From Psychrobacillus antarcticus (GTDB taxonomy: Bacteria; Bacillota; Bacilli; Bacillales_A; Planococcaceae), in NCBI RefSeq assembly GCF_029533155.1, contig NZ_JAIZDB010000002.1, positions 157,285 through 221,284 of the forward strand: 64,000 nucleotides of DNA, read 5' to 3'. Shown one piece after another: positions 35,780 through 43,890 of this stretch. Both the position numbers and the translations under genes were made by a program. Numbering within the stretch: position 1 is the first letter of the stretch; each line of letters begins with the position of its first letter. The notes below the pieces were generated by a model. It did no database searches. It was not told the origin of the DNA and saw only the letters and a program-made list of their open reading frames with translations.

Positions 35780-35835
35780 TTCCTTAATTAAGTATTAACT
35801 TCACTAATTATATTATCAGACTAATCAAATGTATA

Positions 35836-35931
35836 CAATCACTTACAATAGTTAGTTTGATGCATTGTAAACAAATGCTCACATGATATACTAACTCTTG
35901 TGGATAAGTAGTAAACATTCACTTACAATAG
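35836..35931. repeat. Spaced direct repeats upstream of the RHH-like gene
   Basis: CAATCACTTACAATAG (35836-35851) recurs as CATTCACTTACAATAG (35916-35931), 80 bases apart. Between them lie ATTGTAAACAAATG and further related AT-rich words. They are candidate binding sites for the adjacent RHH-like protein. Confidence 0.4.
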
Positions 35932-35992
35932 AACCTTCATCTTTTAGCCTGTGATTAAAGCGCACAAAAAAATGAAGGTGGTGCATGAGACT

Positions 35993-36100
35993 ATGAATGA
36001 AATTACACTAATAAACAATAGAGGCAATTTCATTAACAACAGCACTACGCTATCGAGCATCTATTTAACGAATTTTGCAAAGTATAACGCTGTGTTTTAG
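35993..36100 (+). CDS. Possible 35-residue peptide, or remnant of a phage Rha/antirepressor-like gene
   Basis: GGTGGTG lies upstream of ATG 35993. The peptide starts MNEITLINNRGNFINNSTTL, which resembles the first residues of phage antirepressor/Rha regulators, but ends after 35 residues. It may be a truncated relic; evidence is weak. Confidence 0.3.
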   Translation: MNEITLINNRGNFINNSTTLSSIYLTNFAKYNAVF

Positions 36101-36177
36101 CTGTTTGAAAAAGGTACTACAAAATGAAAACGAATGTTAAAAATAGTTTATTTAGATTCGAAAGGGGATTATATGAA

Positions 36178-36951
36178 ATGACATTAAGAAAAGTACTACT
36201 TCCATTTGCAGCAGGTGCACTAGCTTTAAGTTTAGCAGCTTGCAGTGAAGAAGATAAAGCGGCAAATGAGGAAACACCACAAGTAGAAGAAAATGAAAAA
36301 GGTACGAAAGAAGAAGCAGCAACCGCTCAAGATATGCAAGTCAAGTTAGCTGAGCAGCAAGTAGACAAGAACAAAATCGTAGCTGTTGTAAATAAAGAAG
36401 AACTTACTGGGGTAGAATATAATGCTTCATTGACGTCAATCCAAGGTCAGATGCAACAAACTGGACAAGATCCAACAAGCGAAGAAGCAGCTGCACAGGT
36501 TAAAGAACAAGCACTTGATGCGCTAGTTAACCACACATTGATACTTCAAAAAGCAAAAGAAGAGGCCATAACTGCATCTGAAGCCGAAATTGATGAAAGA
36601 TATGCAACATTAGAAGAACAATTTGGTGGAGAAAAAGAAATGAAAAAAGTATTGAAAGCAGAAGGTATGGACGTTAAAACAGTAAAAGAGGGAATTGCTG
36701 AGTCTCTCCTTATTGAAAAATATCAAGGTAAAGTTGTGCCAGCAGATGGAGTAAAAGTTACGGATAAAGAGATTCAAGAATACTACGATCAAGCTGCAGT
36801 GCAATCAAAAGAAGCTGAACAGGAACTCCCACCACTTGAAGAAGCAAGTGAAGAAATAAAAGGAATTCTTATACAACAAAAACAGCAAGAAATATTTGCT
36901 ACCCACATGGAAGAACTAAAAGAAGATGCCAAGATTGAGTTGAAAATTTAA
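36178..36951 (+). CDS. SurA N-terminal domain lipoprotein (chaperone-like, no PPIase domain)
   Basis: AAAGGGG sets ATG 36178; the frame is open 54 bases upstream. The 257-residue precursor has a lipoprotein signal with lipobox LAAC (Cys near residue 23), then an acidic, low-complexity linker. A SurA_N-type helical domain follows: KIVAVVNKEELTGVEYN, EQALDALVNHTLILQKAKEE and ESLLIEKYQ. The parvulin isomerase domain of PrsA/SurA is absent; instead a short coiled region rich in Glu and Gln ends the protein. It is probably an extracytoplasmic chaperone-like lipoprotein. A strong terminator follows. Confidence 0.85.
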   Translation: MTLRKVLLPFAAGALALSLAACSEEDKAANEETPQVEENEKGTKEEAATAQDMQVKLAEQQVDKNKIVAVVNKEELTGVEYNASLTSIQGQMQQTGQDPTSEEAAAQVKEQALDALVNHTLILQKAKEEAITASEAEIDERYATLEEQFGGEKEMKKVLKAEGMDVKTVKEGIAESLLIEKYQGKVVPADGVKVTDKEIQEYYDQAAVQSKEAEQELPPLEEASEEIKGILIQQKQQEIFATHMEELKEDAKIELKI

Positions 36952-37025
36952 CATTAATTGGTAGTCAGGTGATTAACTCTCTAGTATAAGCGAAAGTAAG
37001 AATCCAAACTGAATGAGTTATTGAT

Positions 37026-37059
37026 GTCCTAGAATCTGCTTTAGATTCTAGGATTTTTT
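37026..37059 (+). terminator. Terminator after the SurA_N lipoprotein gene
   Basis: TCCTAGAATCT pairs with AGATTCTAGGA around GCTTT, followed by TTTTTT. Confidence 0.92.
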
Positions 37060-37097
37060 GCAAAGATAGGAAAGTATATAAAAATACCTTCTACCCA

Positions 37098-37490
37098 TAA
37101 AGAAGCGGAATAGCGAATGAAATTGCATCTTCAGGCCCGCACGATGCTGGTCAGGCAGTCGTTGCGAAATGTTTTTTGATATTGAGCAGGAGCACCACGA
37201 TGTTGCGTACTTAGACTGTTATCATCTCTCCTCTATTATTAGGTAGTATCTTTTCTCTAGTTAACCAAAAATGTACTAACCTGTTTCTAGAAGTTGTAGA
37301 AGGGCGACGGACAGTCAAAAGCCATAAGATTACCGAGAAAAAAGATGCTGGTCGTGACTGAAGTCACGACCAGCATCTTTAAAAAATCAAAAGGTAATTA
37401 TATAGCAATAAGTCTGTCCAAAGTTCTTTGAAAACAATAGAAACAGGTTTAGATCCAAAAGGACCGGGCGTTTTAATTGCCTGGTTTTTC
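37098..37490. repeat. Dispersed intergenic repeat, copy 2
   Basis: This matches copy 1 (15646-15955) along its length but carries an extra block of about 95 bases after GCATCTTC, near 37132-37227. The central inverted repeat has 19-base arms at 37341-37359 and 37362-37380 separated by GA, the reverse complement of the TC in copy 1. The right end, ACCGGGC...GCCTGGT then TTTTC, forms a terminator-like hairpin near 37462-37490. Confidence 0.85.
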
Positions 37491-37509
37491 TTATTTGGCA
37501 ACACTTTTC

Positions 37510-37750
37510 TCTAACGGGTGAAAGTACCTAACATGCTGTAGTGACAGAAATGTATAGCTACTGCTAGTGCGGGATAGCCTTGTAAAATACGGGGAAGTCC
37601 CAAAATCGTTATAGACGAGTATATTCCTACGGGTGGAAAGAAGTCAGAGCAGGGGATAGTAGCGAATATTCTTATCGGAAAAGCCATAAAGATAAGTGGC
37701 TACTCATTTGATTGGGAGACATAGGAATCAAACATTCGAAAATCACCATC
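37510..37750 (+). other. Possible structured RNA or group II intron 5' fragment upstream of the Spo0E-like gene
   Basis: The stretch has GC-richer structured words unlike the surrounding AT-rich DNA: ACGGGTGAAAGTACC, GTGCGGGATAGCC, ACGGGGAAGTCCC and TACGGGTGGAAAGAAGTCAG. These resemble segments of group II intron domains preceding the reverse transcriptase gene. No reverse transcriptase and no domain V (AGCCGTATG-type) was seen in the window, so at most a fragment remains. The identity is uncertain. Confidence 0.25.
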
Positions 37751-37765
37751 TATTGGAGGAATTTT

Positions 37766-37921
37766 TTGAAAAGTTTATTAGGTAAAAGGAAATTGAAGTT
37801 TGTAATTGAGATCAAAAGAAAAGTTATGTATACAAAAGCGAAGCGTTTAGGACTCACACATCCCGATGTTGTCAAATGTAGCAAAGAACTAGATGTATTA
37901 CTTAATAAGTATCATCCCTAA
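37766..37921 (+). CDS. Spo0E-family aspartyl-phosphate phosphatase-like protein
   Basis: TTGGAGGA lies about six bases before TTG 37766, giving 51 residues; upstream in-frame starts fall in the structured leader. The helical hairpin of the Spo0E family is recognisable: IEIKRKVMYTKAKRLGLTHPDVVKCSKELDVLLNKY, with the SQELD-like signature here as SKELD. Family members dephosphorylate Spo0A~P and delay sporulation. It stands alone, downstream of repeat copy 2. Confidence 0.8.
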   Translation: MKSLLGKRKLKFVIEIKRKVMYTKAKRLGLTHPDVVKCSKELDVLLNKYHP

Positions 37922-38208
37922 GGCCAATGCAAAATCCATTCCAATAGTATGAATTTTTATTAAGAGATAGCGAATGTTTTACCATGTAGTTTTGGATTCC
38001 GACTAAACCGTAGTGAAAATATGGCGATTGTGAAAATTCGAAAGAATTTATTAGGGTGATACAACACTAGAATCACGGAGGGTGATAGAAAAATTTGCAG
38101 ATAATTATTAGCCCTTCCTCATAAATTTTTCGCTATTGGACAAAATATGTAATGGACAGTGCTGCTATTCAAAAGCACTTCTCTAGAAAAAACGAGGGAG
38201 TGAAATAG
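37922..38208. other. Intergenic region
   Basis: No coding frame or clear hairpin seen. GAGGGAG at the right end is the ribosome site of the frameshifted gene at 38209. Confidence 0.4.
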
Positions 38209-38513
38209 ATGGGCGATAACATCAAACGAAAACGTGCCAATAATAATGATGAGGAACTTAGTGTTGGTGCTTTTCCTGGGGGTACCATGCTACTGCTCTT
38301 GATCCATTTTGTTCTGCTGCAGGACCTATTGCTGGCAGAGAGTTAGAAAATGAGAGGGTGAAAAATACAATTGATGACGAAGATCATGGCTCCCAAAAAA
38401 AGAAATTAGAATTCAGTAAAGACATTCTTAAACGCAATGGCATAGTAATCAGAGGACTTTCTAAACGGGAGGTCCTTTTATGTCAACGGGTTACTATAAA
38501 TTTAGTTGTTTGA
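38209..38513 (+). pseudogene. Small unknown gene with a frameshift in a G-run
   Basis: GAGGGAG precedes ATG 38209. Frame one reads MGDNIKRKRANNNDEELSVG and reaches GAFPGG at a run of five G near 38278. It then becomes hydrophobic and stops at TAG. From the same point another frame gives hydrophilic, gene-like sequence (YHATALDPFCSAAGPIAGREL, then a Lys-rich helix) to TGA 38511. One extra G would restore a protein of about 100 residues. The family is not recognised. Confidence 0.55.
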
Positions 38514-38558
38514 TACACTAAGTATACAAGATAGATAGAGAATATAAGGTGGAAAATA

Positions 38559-40046
38559 ATGGGGAACTTTGGATTGCTTTTAATGTTATTAGCTTTTGTT
38601 AGCTTTATTATAGGTCTTATTGGTGTTGTTAAGGGAAGTGTAAAATTCCTAAAATTAGGTTCTAGGAAGGCAAGTGGATTATTTCTCGGTGCTTCTTTCG
38701 TAGTATTTATTGTAGGTGCAATTATGTTAGGGAGTGATTCTTCCATCACCGTACCAGCAGACGAAGAAGTAGCTTCAAATGTAGAAAAAAAGAAAGAAAC
38801 GAAGAAAGAAGAAACGTCTAAAGGAATAGGAGAGAAAAAAACACCGAGTGTAGAGGTTGTTCCTACTTCAGAGAGTGATGCTTCTAATAAGGAGACATTA
38901 AAAGGTGAGTTAGAAGTACATTTCGTAGATGTAGGTCAAGGAGCAGCACAAGTCATTATTATGCCGAACAAAAAGGTAATGGTTATAGACGGTGGGAATA
39001 ACGACGATGAGGAAGAAATGGTTGCTTATTTAAGACAATTAGGTGTTTCTAAAGTGGATATCTTAATCGGAACACATCCAGATGCGGATCATATCGGCGG
39101 GATTGATGCAGTGATTAATTCTTTTGACATTGGAAAAATCTATATGCCAAAAGTTCAAAGGGATACAATAACATTTGAATCTGTATTACAATCAATTCAA
39201 AATAAAGGATTGAAAGTAACAACTGCTAAAGCAGGGCTAGACCTTGATTTGGATCCTACGGTACAAGTAAAAATGATTTCTCCTATCGAAGAAACCAATA
39301 GTGATGCAAATGAACTGAGTGCAGTTGTACGACTGCAATTCGGCGAACAATCTTTCCTTTTAACAGGAGATATAGGGATACCGACGGAAGATAAGTTAAT
39401 TCAATCAGGTGAAAAACTACAATCTACTGTTCTATTAACAAGTCATCATGGAAGTGATCATTCCTCAAGTGAAGCGTTCATACAAGCAATTCAACCAAAG
39501 TATGCAGTTATACAAGTAGGGAAAAATGGGTATGGTCATCCGACTAGCGAAGTATTAGATCGACTAGCGAATCATAAAGTTAGCATTTATCGTAATGATA
39601 CAGATGGAACGATTGTTTTTAAAACAGATGGTAAAGAGATGGAAGTAAATAAAAATGCTTTTGCTCATACACCTGTGGCAAAAACACAAGCAGCTACACC
39701 AGTTGTCGCACCAGTTACGCCACCAGCTACTGAATCAAAATCACCGGGTAGTTTAAAAGCAACTGCAACTATTGATAATCCAAGTCCAAATCAAAATGAA
39801 GAAGTAACGGTGACGGTTACGGTAAAAGATCAAAATGGTATACCTGTAAATGGAGCAAATGTTCATTTGAACCTTGCATTCAAGTCAAAAGATACTCCTT
39901 ATGAGAGTGTAACCAATGCAAATGGAGTAGCCTCCATGTCCTTTAAAATTGGACGAGCAGCTGAAGGATTCACAGTAAATGGTGATATTACTATTACTCA
40001 TAATGGTTCCACTATTACTGCCAAAATAGACTTTACACCAAGATAA
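38559..40046 (+). CDS. ComEC/Rec2-like metallo-beta-lactamase fold hydrolase, membrane-anchored, with C-terminal Ig-like domain
   Basis: TAAGGTGG precedes ATG 38559. The 495-residue protein has two N-terminal hydrophobic helices (about 3-22 and 45-65) and a charged low-complexity linker to residue 125. A metallo-beta-lactamase domain follows: EVHFVDVGQGAAQVI, THPDADHIGG with ligands His173, Asp175, Asp177 and His178, LLTGDI, and SHHGSDHSSS. This is the type found in ComEC C-terminal domains and secreted nucleases or phosphodiesterases. After a Pro/Thr linker, residues about 400-495 resemble a Big_1 (invasin-like) Ig domain (VTVTVKDQNGIPVNGANVHL). The active domain would lie outside the cell. 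A DUF3006 gene follows 13 bases later. Confidence 0.88.
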   Translation: MGNFGLLLMLLAFVSFIIGLIGVVKGSVKFLKLGSRKASGLFLGASFVVFIVGAIMLGSDSSITVPADEEVASNVEKKKETKKEETSKGIGEKKTPSVEVVPTSESDASNKETLKGELEVHFVDVGQGAAQVIIMPNKKVMVIDGGNNDDEEEMVAYLRQLGVSKVDILIGTHPDADHIGGIDAVINSFDIGKIYMPKVQRDTITFESVLQSIQNKGLKVTTAKAGLDLDLDPTVQVKMISPIEETNSDANELSAVVRLQFGEQSFLLTGDIGIPTEDKLIQSGEKLQSTVLLTSHHGSDHSSSEAFIQAIQPKYAVIQVGKNGYGHPTSEVLDRLANHKVSIYRNDTDGTIVFKTDGKEMEVNKNAFAHTPVAKTQAATPVVAPVTPPATESKSPGSLKATATIDNPSPNQNEEVTVTVTVKDQNGIPVNGANVHLNLAFKSKDTPYESVTNANGVASMSFKIGRAAEGFTVNGDITITHNGSTITAKIDFTPR

Positions 40047-40059
40047 AGGATGTGTAGAC

Positions 40060-40272
40060 ATGAAAGGAATTGTTGACCGCTTTGAGGGCAATATCGTTGT
40101 CATTGAGATTAATGGGCACACACAAGATATTTCGAAAGACATGGTGAATACAGATGTGAAAGTTAGTGATGTTGTGGAATTGGTGAACGGAAAATGGGTA
40201 TCGAAGAAAGAACAAACAGATAAACGAAAAAAAGAGATAAAGTCACTTATGGATAGTGTTTGGGAGGATTAA
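40060..40272 (+). CDS. DUF3006 domain protein
   Basis: AAAGGATG precedes ATG 40060. The 70-residue protein opens with the beta-rich DUF3006 core (GIVDRFEGNIVVIEINGHTQ, then DVVELVNGKWV) and ends with a charged helix. DUF3006 genes are often found next to ComEC-like metallo-beta-lactamase genes, as here, which suggests a functional partnership. Its molecular role is unknown. Confidence 0.85.
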   Translation: MKGIVDRFEGNIVVIEINGHTQDISKDMVNTDVKVSDVVELVNGKWVSKKEQTDKRKKEIKSLMDSVWED

Positions 40273-40345
40273 GATAAATAACAAGAGTAGCGAACTAACT
40301 TTTGAATGTTTAATATCCTTTCCTTTTCTATATAACTTCATAAAT

Positions 40346-40400
40346 CAAAAGCGGTCTCCTGATTGAATCTTTCTTAGAAATCAAATAGGAAACCGTTTCT
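40346..40400. terminator. Terminator between DUF3006 and ctaB genes
   Basis: AAAGCGGTCTCCTGATT pairs imperfectly with AATCAAATAGGAAACCGTTT, followed by CTTTTTG. The genes are convergent, so it may serve both strands. Confidence 0.7.
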
Positions 40401-40440
40401 TTTTGTTTTATTAAATAGGTATGCCAAATAACAATAAAGG

Positions 40441-41337
40441 TTATAAGGCTTGTAAAATAAGGCCAATTGCAGCATAGATAATGACTGTAAAGTAAATAAC
40501 TATCATGTACACCAATGAGAATTTAAACATTTTATTTGCCCAGTCTTTGATATCCATTTTGCGTGAGCCAAATAAGCTTAACCCCAACCAAAATAAGCCT
40601 AAAACAAGTGAAACTAAAGTTAGACCTAAGCTTAGTGGTAAAAATAAAAAGCTAGAGAACACTAACAAAATTAAATAGAAATTTGTTTGGATATACGTAC
40701 GTTTTCTCCCCTTGACAACGGGAAGCATAGGGATGTGTGCCGCAGCATAATCTTCTTTCTTACGAATAGCTATAGCGTAAAAGTGAGGCATTTGCCATAT
40801 GATCATTATTAAAAATAAAGCCCAACACGCTGGATGCCAAATATTTGGGGCAACTGCCGCCCAACCGATTAAAGGAGGAATTGCTCCTGAAATACTTCCA
40901 ACTTCCGTATTCCAAATGGTATAGCGTTTAGTCCACATTGTATATGGAACTACATAGAAAAACACCCCTAAAATCCCAAGTAAAGATGCTAAAGGAGAGG
41001 CAAAATATAATAAAATTAAGCCAACCAATAATAATAAAGTGGCGACTTTTAAAACTTTTTTAATTGATATAGCACCGGTAACAGTTGGGCGAATCTTTGT
41101 ACGGGCCATAACGGCATCAATATCGCGGTCATAAATGTTATTAAACGAACCAGCCGCTGCGATAACGGCCGCTGTTCCTAAAAGTGCAAAAACTATATTC
41201 CAAATATTATCTACAAAACTGTATTGATATGTATATAAAGCCAGCATTAATCCTGCGACCATTGGAATCAGATTGGACTTGATAATTCCTGTTTTAACTA
41301 CTTGTGCCCATAATGTCTTTTGTGTTTGTATATTCAT
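40441..41337 (-). CDS. ctaB: Protoheme IX farnesyltransferase
   Basis: This 298-residue UbiA-family membrane protein converts heme B to heme O for terminal oxidases. The first Asp-rich motif is N66-NIYDRDID-A (to about residue 75) followed by MARTKIRP, and a second lies near WQMPHFYAIAIRKKEDYAAA. About nine membrane helices are visible. AAGGAGC precedes the ATG at 41337. The usual cta operon partners (ctaA, ctaCDE) are not adjacent, so this may be a stand-alone or second copy. Confidence 0.95.
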   Translation of the reverse strand: MNIQTQKTLWAQVVKTGIIKSNLIPMVAGLMLALYTYQYSFVDNIWNIVFALLGTAAVIAAAGSFNNIYDRDIDAVMARTKIRPTVTGAISIKKVLKVATLLLLVGLILLYFASPLASLLGILGVFFYVVPYTMWTKRYTIWNTEVGSISGAIPPLIGWAAVAPNIWHPACWALFLIMIIWQMPHFYAIAIRKKEDYAAAHIPMLPVVKGRKRTYIQTNFYLILLVFSSFLFLPLSLGLTLVSLVLGLFWLGLSLFGSRKMDIKDWANKMFKFSLVYMIVIYFTVIIYAAIGLILQAL

Positions 41338-41677
41338 TGAATTTGATTGCTCCTTATTTACCCACTTGAACTAATATAACCTATTTCATTAGCAAATTTC
41401 CATCATATAACCTTCTTATCATATTCACTTTTGAACATTTTAGGACTTTTTCCACTTATTATAAAAGGTGCTACGACCAATATCGCATTTGAAGACAGTT
41501 GGAAACTTAACTTCATATTGCTGTCTAAGGCTTTGTCGACATGGGTTACTGGGATAAAGATGAAGACTTTTTTGAATGGGAAGACATAGCGGAGAAATTA
41601 AATATCTCTCGAAAGAAATTATTGCGTGTGAGATGTGTTAAACTAAAGTTGTTATAGAAGAGGAAGTGGAAGTCAAT
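41338..41677. other. Intergenic region upstream of ctaB with a small open frame
   Basis: Divergent promoter region for ctaB and the gene at 41678. It contains a 38-codon frame at 41541-41657 and, on the minus strand near 41455-41520, a short coding-like stretch (CDIGRSTFYNKWKK) reminiscent of a helix-turn-helix but ending at a stop. Confidence 0.35.
41541..41657 (+). CDS. Possible 38-residue peptide or gene fragment
   Basis: ATG 41541 opens MGYWDKDEDFFEWEDIAEKL, followed by NISRKKLLRV and a stop. The acidic then basic composition is gene-like, but only a weak AAGG lies upstream. It may be the remnant of a larger gene. Confidence 0.25.
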   Translation: MGYWDKDEDFFEWEDIAEKLNISRKKLLRVRCVKLKLL

Positions 41678-41965
41678 ATGGATATAGAGGTTTCAAAAAC
41701 AACTGAAAAACACATTTTAGAAAAATATCCACATTTAACAAAGGGCGATGTACAAATTCTATTTTCAGAAGGACAAATTGTTAAAGAACCTGAAGATATT
41801 TCATTTAAACCAGAACATGAGTTAAAATTTGATCATTTAAAGAGATCAAGTTGTACGCTACACGTTCCTAAAACGATAGCAAACATTTTAGGAGTCGAGT
41901 CAACTATTGACTTAGTACCAGACGAAGATGGGATTATCTTCACATCGGACATGGAAGCAAAGTGA
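41678..41965 (+). CDS. Hypothetical protein
   Basis: ATG 41678 is preferred to the GTG 12 bases upstream, because GAAGAGGAAG lies in a suitable place. The 95-residue product is soluble with no membrane segment. It ends with an AbrB-like look: CTLHVPKTIANILGVESTIDLVPDEDGIIF resembles the swapped-hairpin SpoVT/AbrB pattern of a strand, Pro, and Leu-Gly-Leu/Val turn. Function unknown; a DNA-binding role is possible. A terminator follows. Confidence 0.65.
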   Translation: MDIEVSKTTEKHILEKYPHLTKGDVQILFSEGQIVKEPEDISFKPEHELKFDHLKRSSCTLHVPKTIANILGVESTIDLVPDEDGIIFTSDMEAK

Positions 41966-42027
41966 ACTTTTTATATTCTATTGAAGTAGAAATGTTAACA
42001 GACTAAGTAATAACAGTGAATATTAAC

Positions 42028-42062
42028 AAAAGAACAACTCGATATAGTTGTTCTTTTATTTT
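42028..42062 (+). terminator. Terminator after the hypothetical gene at 41678
   Basis: AAAAGAACAACT pairs perfectly with AGTTGTTCTTTT across six bases, followed by ATTTTG. Confidence 0.85.
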
Positions 42063-42250
42063 GTAGAATAATTTAGGGCCAAGTTCCAAACACATTTGAA
42101 AAATGGAATAATGCATATCGTTATTGTATTTTATAATGGAGAAAAGAAGCGTTAGATGTTGTTTTTCGTATTCGGAACATTAGGTGTAAAAGCAAAATTA
42201 AAGAATTTATCCTTCCTGTGTTGTATATTGATTACTAGGAGGGATTATTC

Positions 42251-42493
42251 ATGATTAACGAAGAAATAAATAAACTATCAGATATTTTGTTACAAAGTCT
42301 CTATGATTATCATTTTGCTAATAATGGCGGTAGTTACACATTACCTAAAGCAATGGTAAATGCTGACGTCAATAGCAAACAAGCTATTGAATACCTTATC
42401 GAAAAGGAATATGCCATAGATAGTGGGCAAGGTTCAGATAACCTGGTTTTAGCAATAACAGCGCAAGGTATGGACTATATTAAAAACAAATAA
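42251..42493 (+). CDS. Small hypothetical protein, possibly winged-helix
   Basis: TAGGAGGGA precedes ATG 42251 at ideal spacing. The 80-residue product reads as three helices and a short beta hairpin: EINKLSDILLQSLYDYHF, VNSKQAIEYLIEKEYA, LVLAITAQGMDYI. This resembles compact winged-helix proteins of Firmicutes, but no family was recognised. It is followed by a strong terminator. Confidence 0.7.
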   Translation: MINEEINKLSDILLQSLYDYHFANNGGSYTLPKAMVNADVNSKQAIEYLIEKEYAIDSGQGSDNLVLAITAQGMDYIKNK

Positions 42494-43266
42494 GTGAATG
42501 AACAAAAAGGCAACTTCCCCTTCAATATGGAGAGAAGTTGCCTTATTTTGTTTACTTATGAAAAATACGACGTCATTGCTCCACTCCAACCCCAATTCAA
42601 GCGGATATCGACAGAGTGTTATCAATATTAAAATCCACCGCTATCTTATGAGAATCGTGATATATCATCTGAATAGTCTATCCAATAATATGTATAAAGG
42701 TGCGTTAATACTTACTACTGCTCCTGGCAAACAAGTAATTCGATGCCGTTACATATTCAAAATATTGGACTAAGCAAGAAAATATTAATCCAAAACATTA
42801 AATCTATTGTCAGTTTTAAAGAATTTGCTTTATACTTTTGGAATGGTAAGCGGCTTTGATCTGATTAACGCAAAAACGACTAAATTCGGAGCGAAGTAGA
42901 AGAATAAATAGAAGAAAAGCTGTTTTTTGAACGAGTGGAACCTGAAGAAGAGAGTTTGTAGAGTAGGGATAAAATAAGTAGGAGTTTGATTCTGGAATGA
43001 AGGCATTAACGTTCTTTTTGTTGAACTTTTTATTCTAACGCAGCAAAACAATCTTGTATATCCAACTCAAACAGCTCTTTTATAATTTGCAAAATAATTC
43101 TGTAGATATATTTTTAAGAAATAATACCTTATTTCTTTACCTTCTTATGATTATCAGGTGTCTATAAATAAATCGAGAAAAGTGTGAAACAAAAAAAGTG
43201 TTCATTCGTCAAATTAGCCGACAGGCCACATAGTGGTTAGTTGAAATATAGAGGAGGAATTTTATA
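42494..43266. other. Long intergenic region with probable gene debris
   Basis: After the terminator at 42507-42550 there are about 700 bases without an intact gene. On the minus strand near 42560-42650 short coding-like pieces appear in two frames (AVDFNIDNTL, then LNWGWSGAMTSYF), suggesting a decayed gene, but no family is assignable. The right end carries the GAGGAGG site of the DUF4358 gene. Confidence 0.35.
42507..42550 (+). terminator. Terminator after the small gene at 42251
   Basis: AAGGCAACTTC pairs with GAAGTTGCCTT across an AT-rich loop, followed by ATTTTG. Confidence 0.88.
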
Positions 43267-43833
43267 ATGAAAAAAATGCTTGGAATAATGATAGGTGCAC
43301 TAGTTGTTTTTGCAATGGTAGGCTGTTCAAGTACAAGGGAAAACGAGGGTGGAACGACTGCGTCTGACGTCACTGTTAAGGACATAATGGTTAGTATTAA
43401 GGCACAAATTGTACAAGATATAAAAGATGCAGGTTTTGACGATGGACAATCAGATGAAGACATCCTTCAAGGATACATGGAAACAAATTTAGTGGATATT
43501 ACAACTGACGATGTACTTGGTCAAATGTTTTTCGAACGAACTGGGCTTGACAAAGAGTTACTTGCAGAAGGTTCAATGATTATCTCTGCGTTTAATGTAA
43601 ATGCAGATGAAATCATCGTTTTAAAAGCAAAGGATGCTAAGAGTGTGGATACCCTAAAGGCATCGTTACAAAAAGAGTTAGATGCACAGATTCAAACATG
43701 GGAACGTTATCTACCTGAGCAATATGAAAAAGTGAAGAAAAATGTGTTAAAAACCAAAGGGAATTATATTTTATATGTGACATATGACAATGTAGATGCA
43801 GTTGAGAAAATCTTTGATGAAGAAGTAAAATAA
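43267..43833 (+). CDS. DUF4358-like lipoprotein
   Basis: GAGGAGG precedes ATG 43267. The 188-residue precursor has a lipoprotein signal with lipobox MVGC (Cys20). The mature part fits DUF4358: DVTVKDIMVSIKAQI, SAFNVNADEIIVLKAKD and ASLQKELDAQIQTWERYLPEQYEKVKK. DUF4358 genes are commonly found with MBOAT and DHHW genes in Firmicutes, exactly as here, with the MBOAT gene 57 bases downstream. It is likely an extracytoplasmic accessory of polysaccharide O-acetylation. Its biochemical role is unknown. Confidence 0.85.
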   Translation: MKKMLGIMIGALVVFAMVGCSSTRENEGGTTASDVTVKDIMVSIKAQIVQDIKDAGFDDGQSDEDILQGYMETNLVDITTDDVLGQMFFERTGLDKELLAEGSMIISAFNVNADEIIVLKAKDAKSVDTLKASLQKELDAQIQTWERYLPEQYEKVKKNVLKTKGNYILYVTYDNVDAVEKIFDEEVK

Positions 43834-43890
43834 ATTTAAAGGCGCTAAGAGCCTTTATACATAATATAGCAGAAAGTAAGGAGTGGTTGT

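Larger units (their letters stand above)
35780..36177. other. Intergenic region with repeated motifs and a small open frame
   Basis: Contains the promoter side of the RHH-like gene with two copies of TTCACTTACAATAG-type sequence, a possible 35-codon gene at 35993-36100, and the ribosome site (AAAGGGG) of the SurA_N lipoprotein gene. Confidence 0.4.

Noticed and set aside
37712..37765. Longer N-terminus for the Spo0E-like protein
   Set aside because: The extra codons lie in the structured leader, and the TTGGAGGA site just before TTG 37766 supports the shorter form, which fits the family length.
42498..42773. A 91-codon plus-strand open frame
   Set aside because: It begins inside the terminator of the preceding gene, has no ribosome site and has gene-unlike composition.
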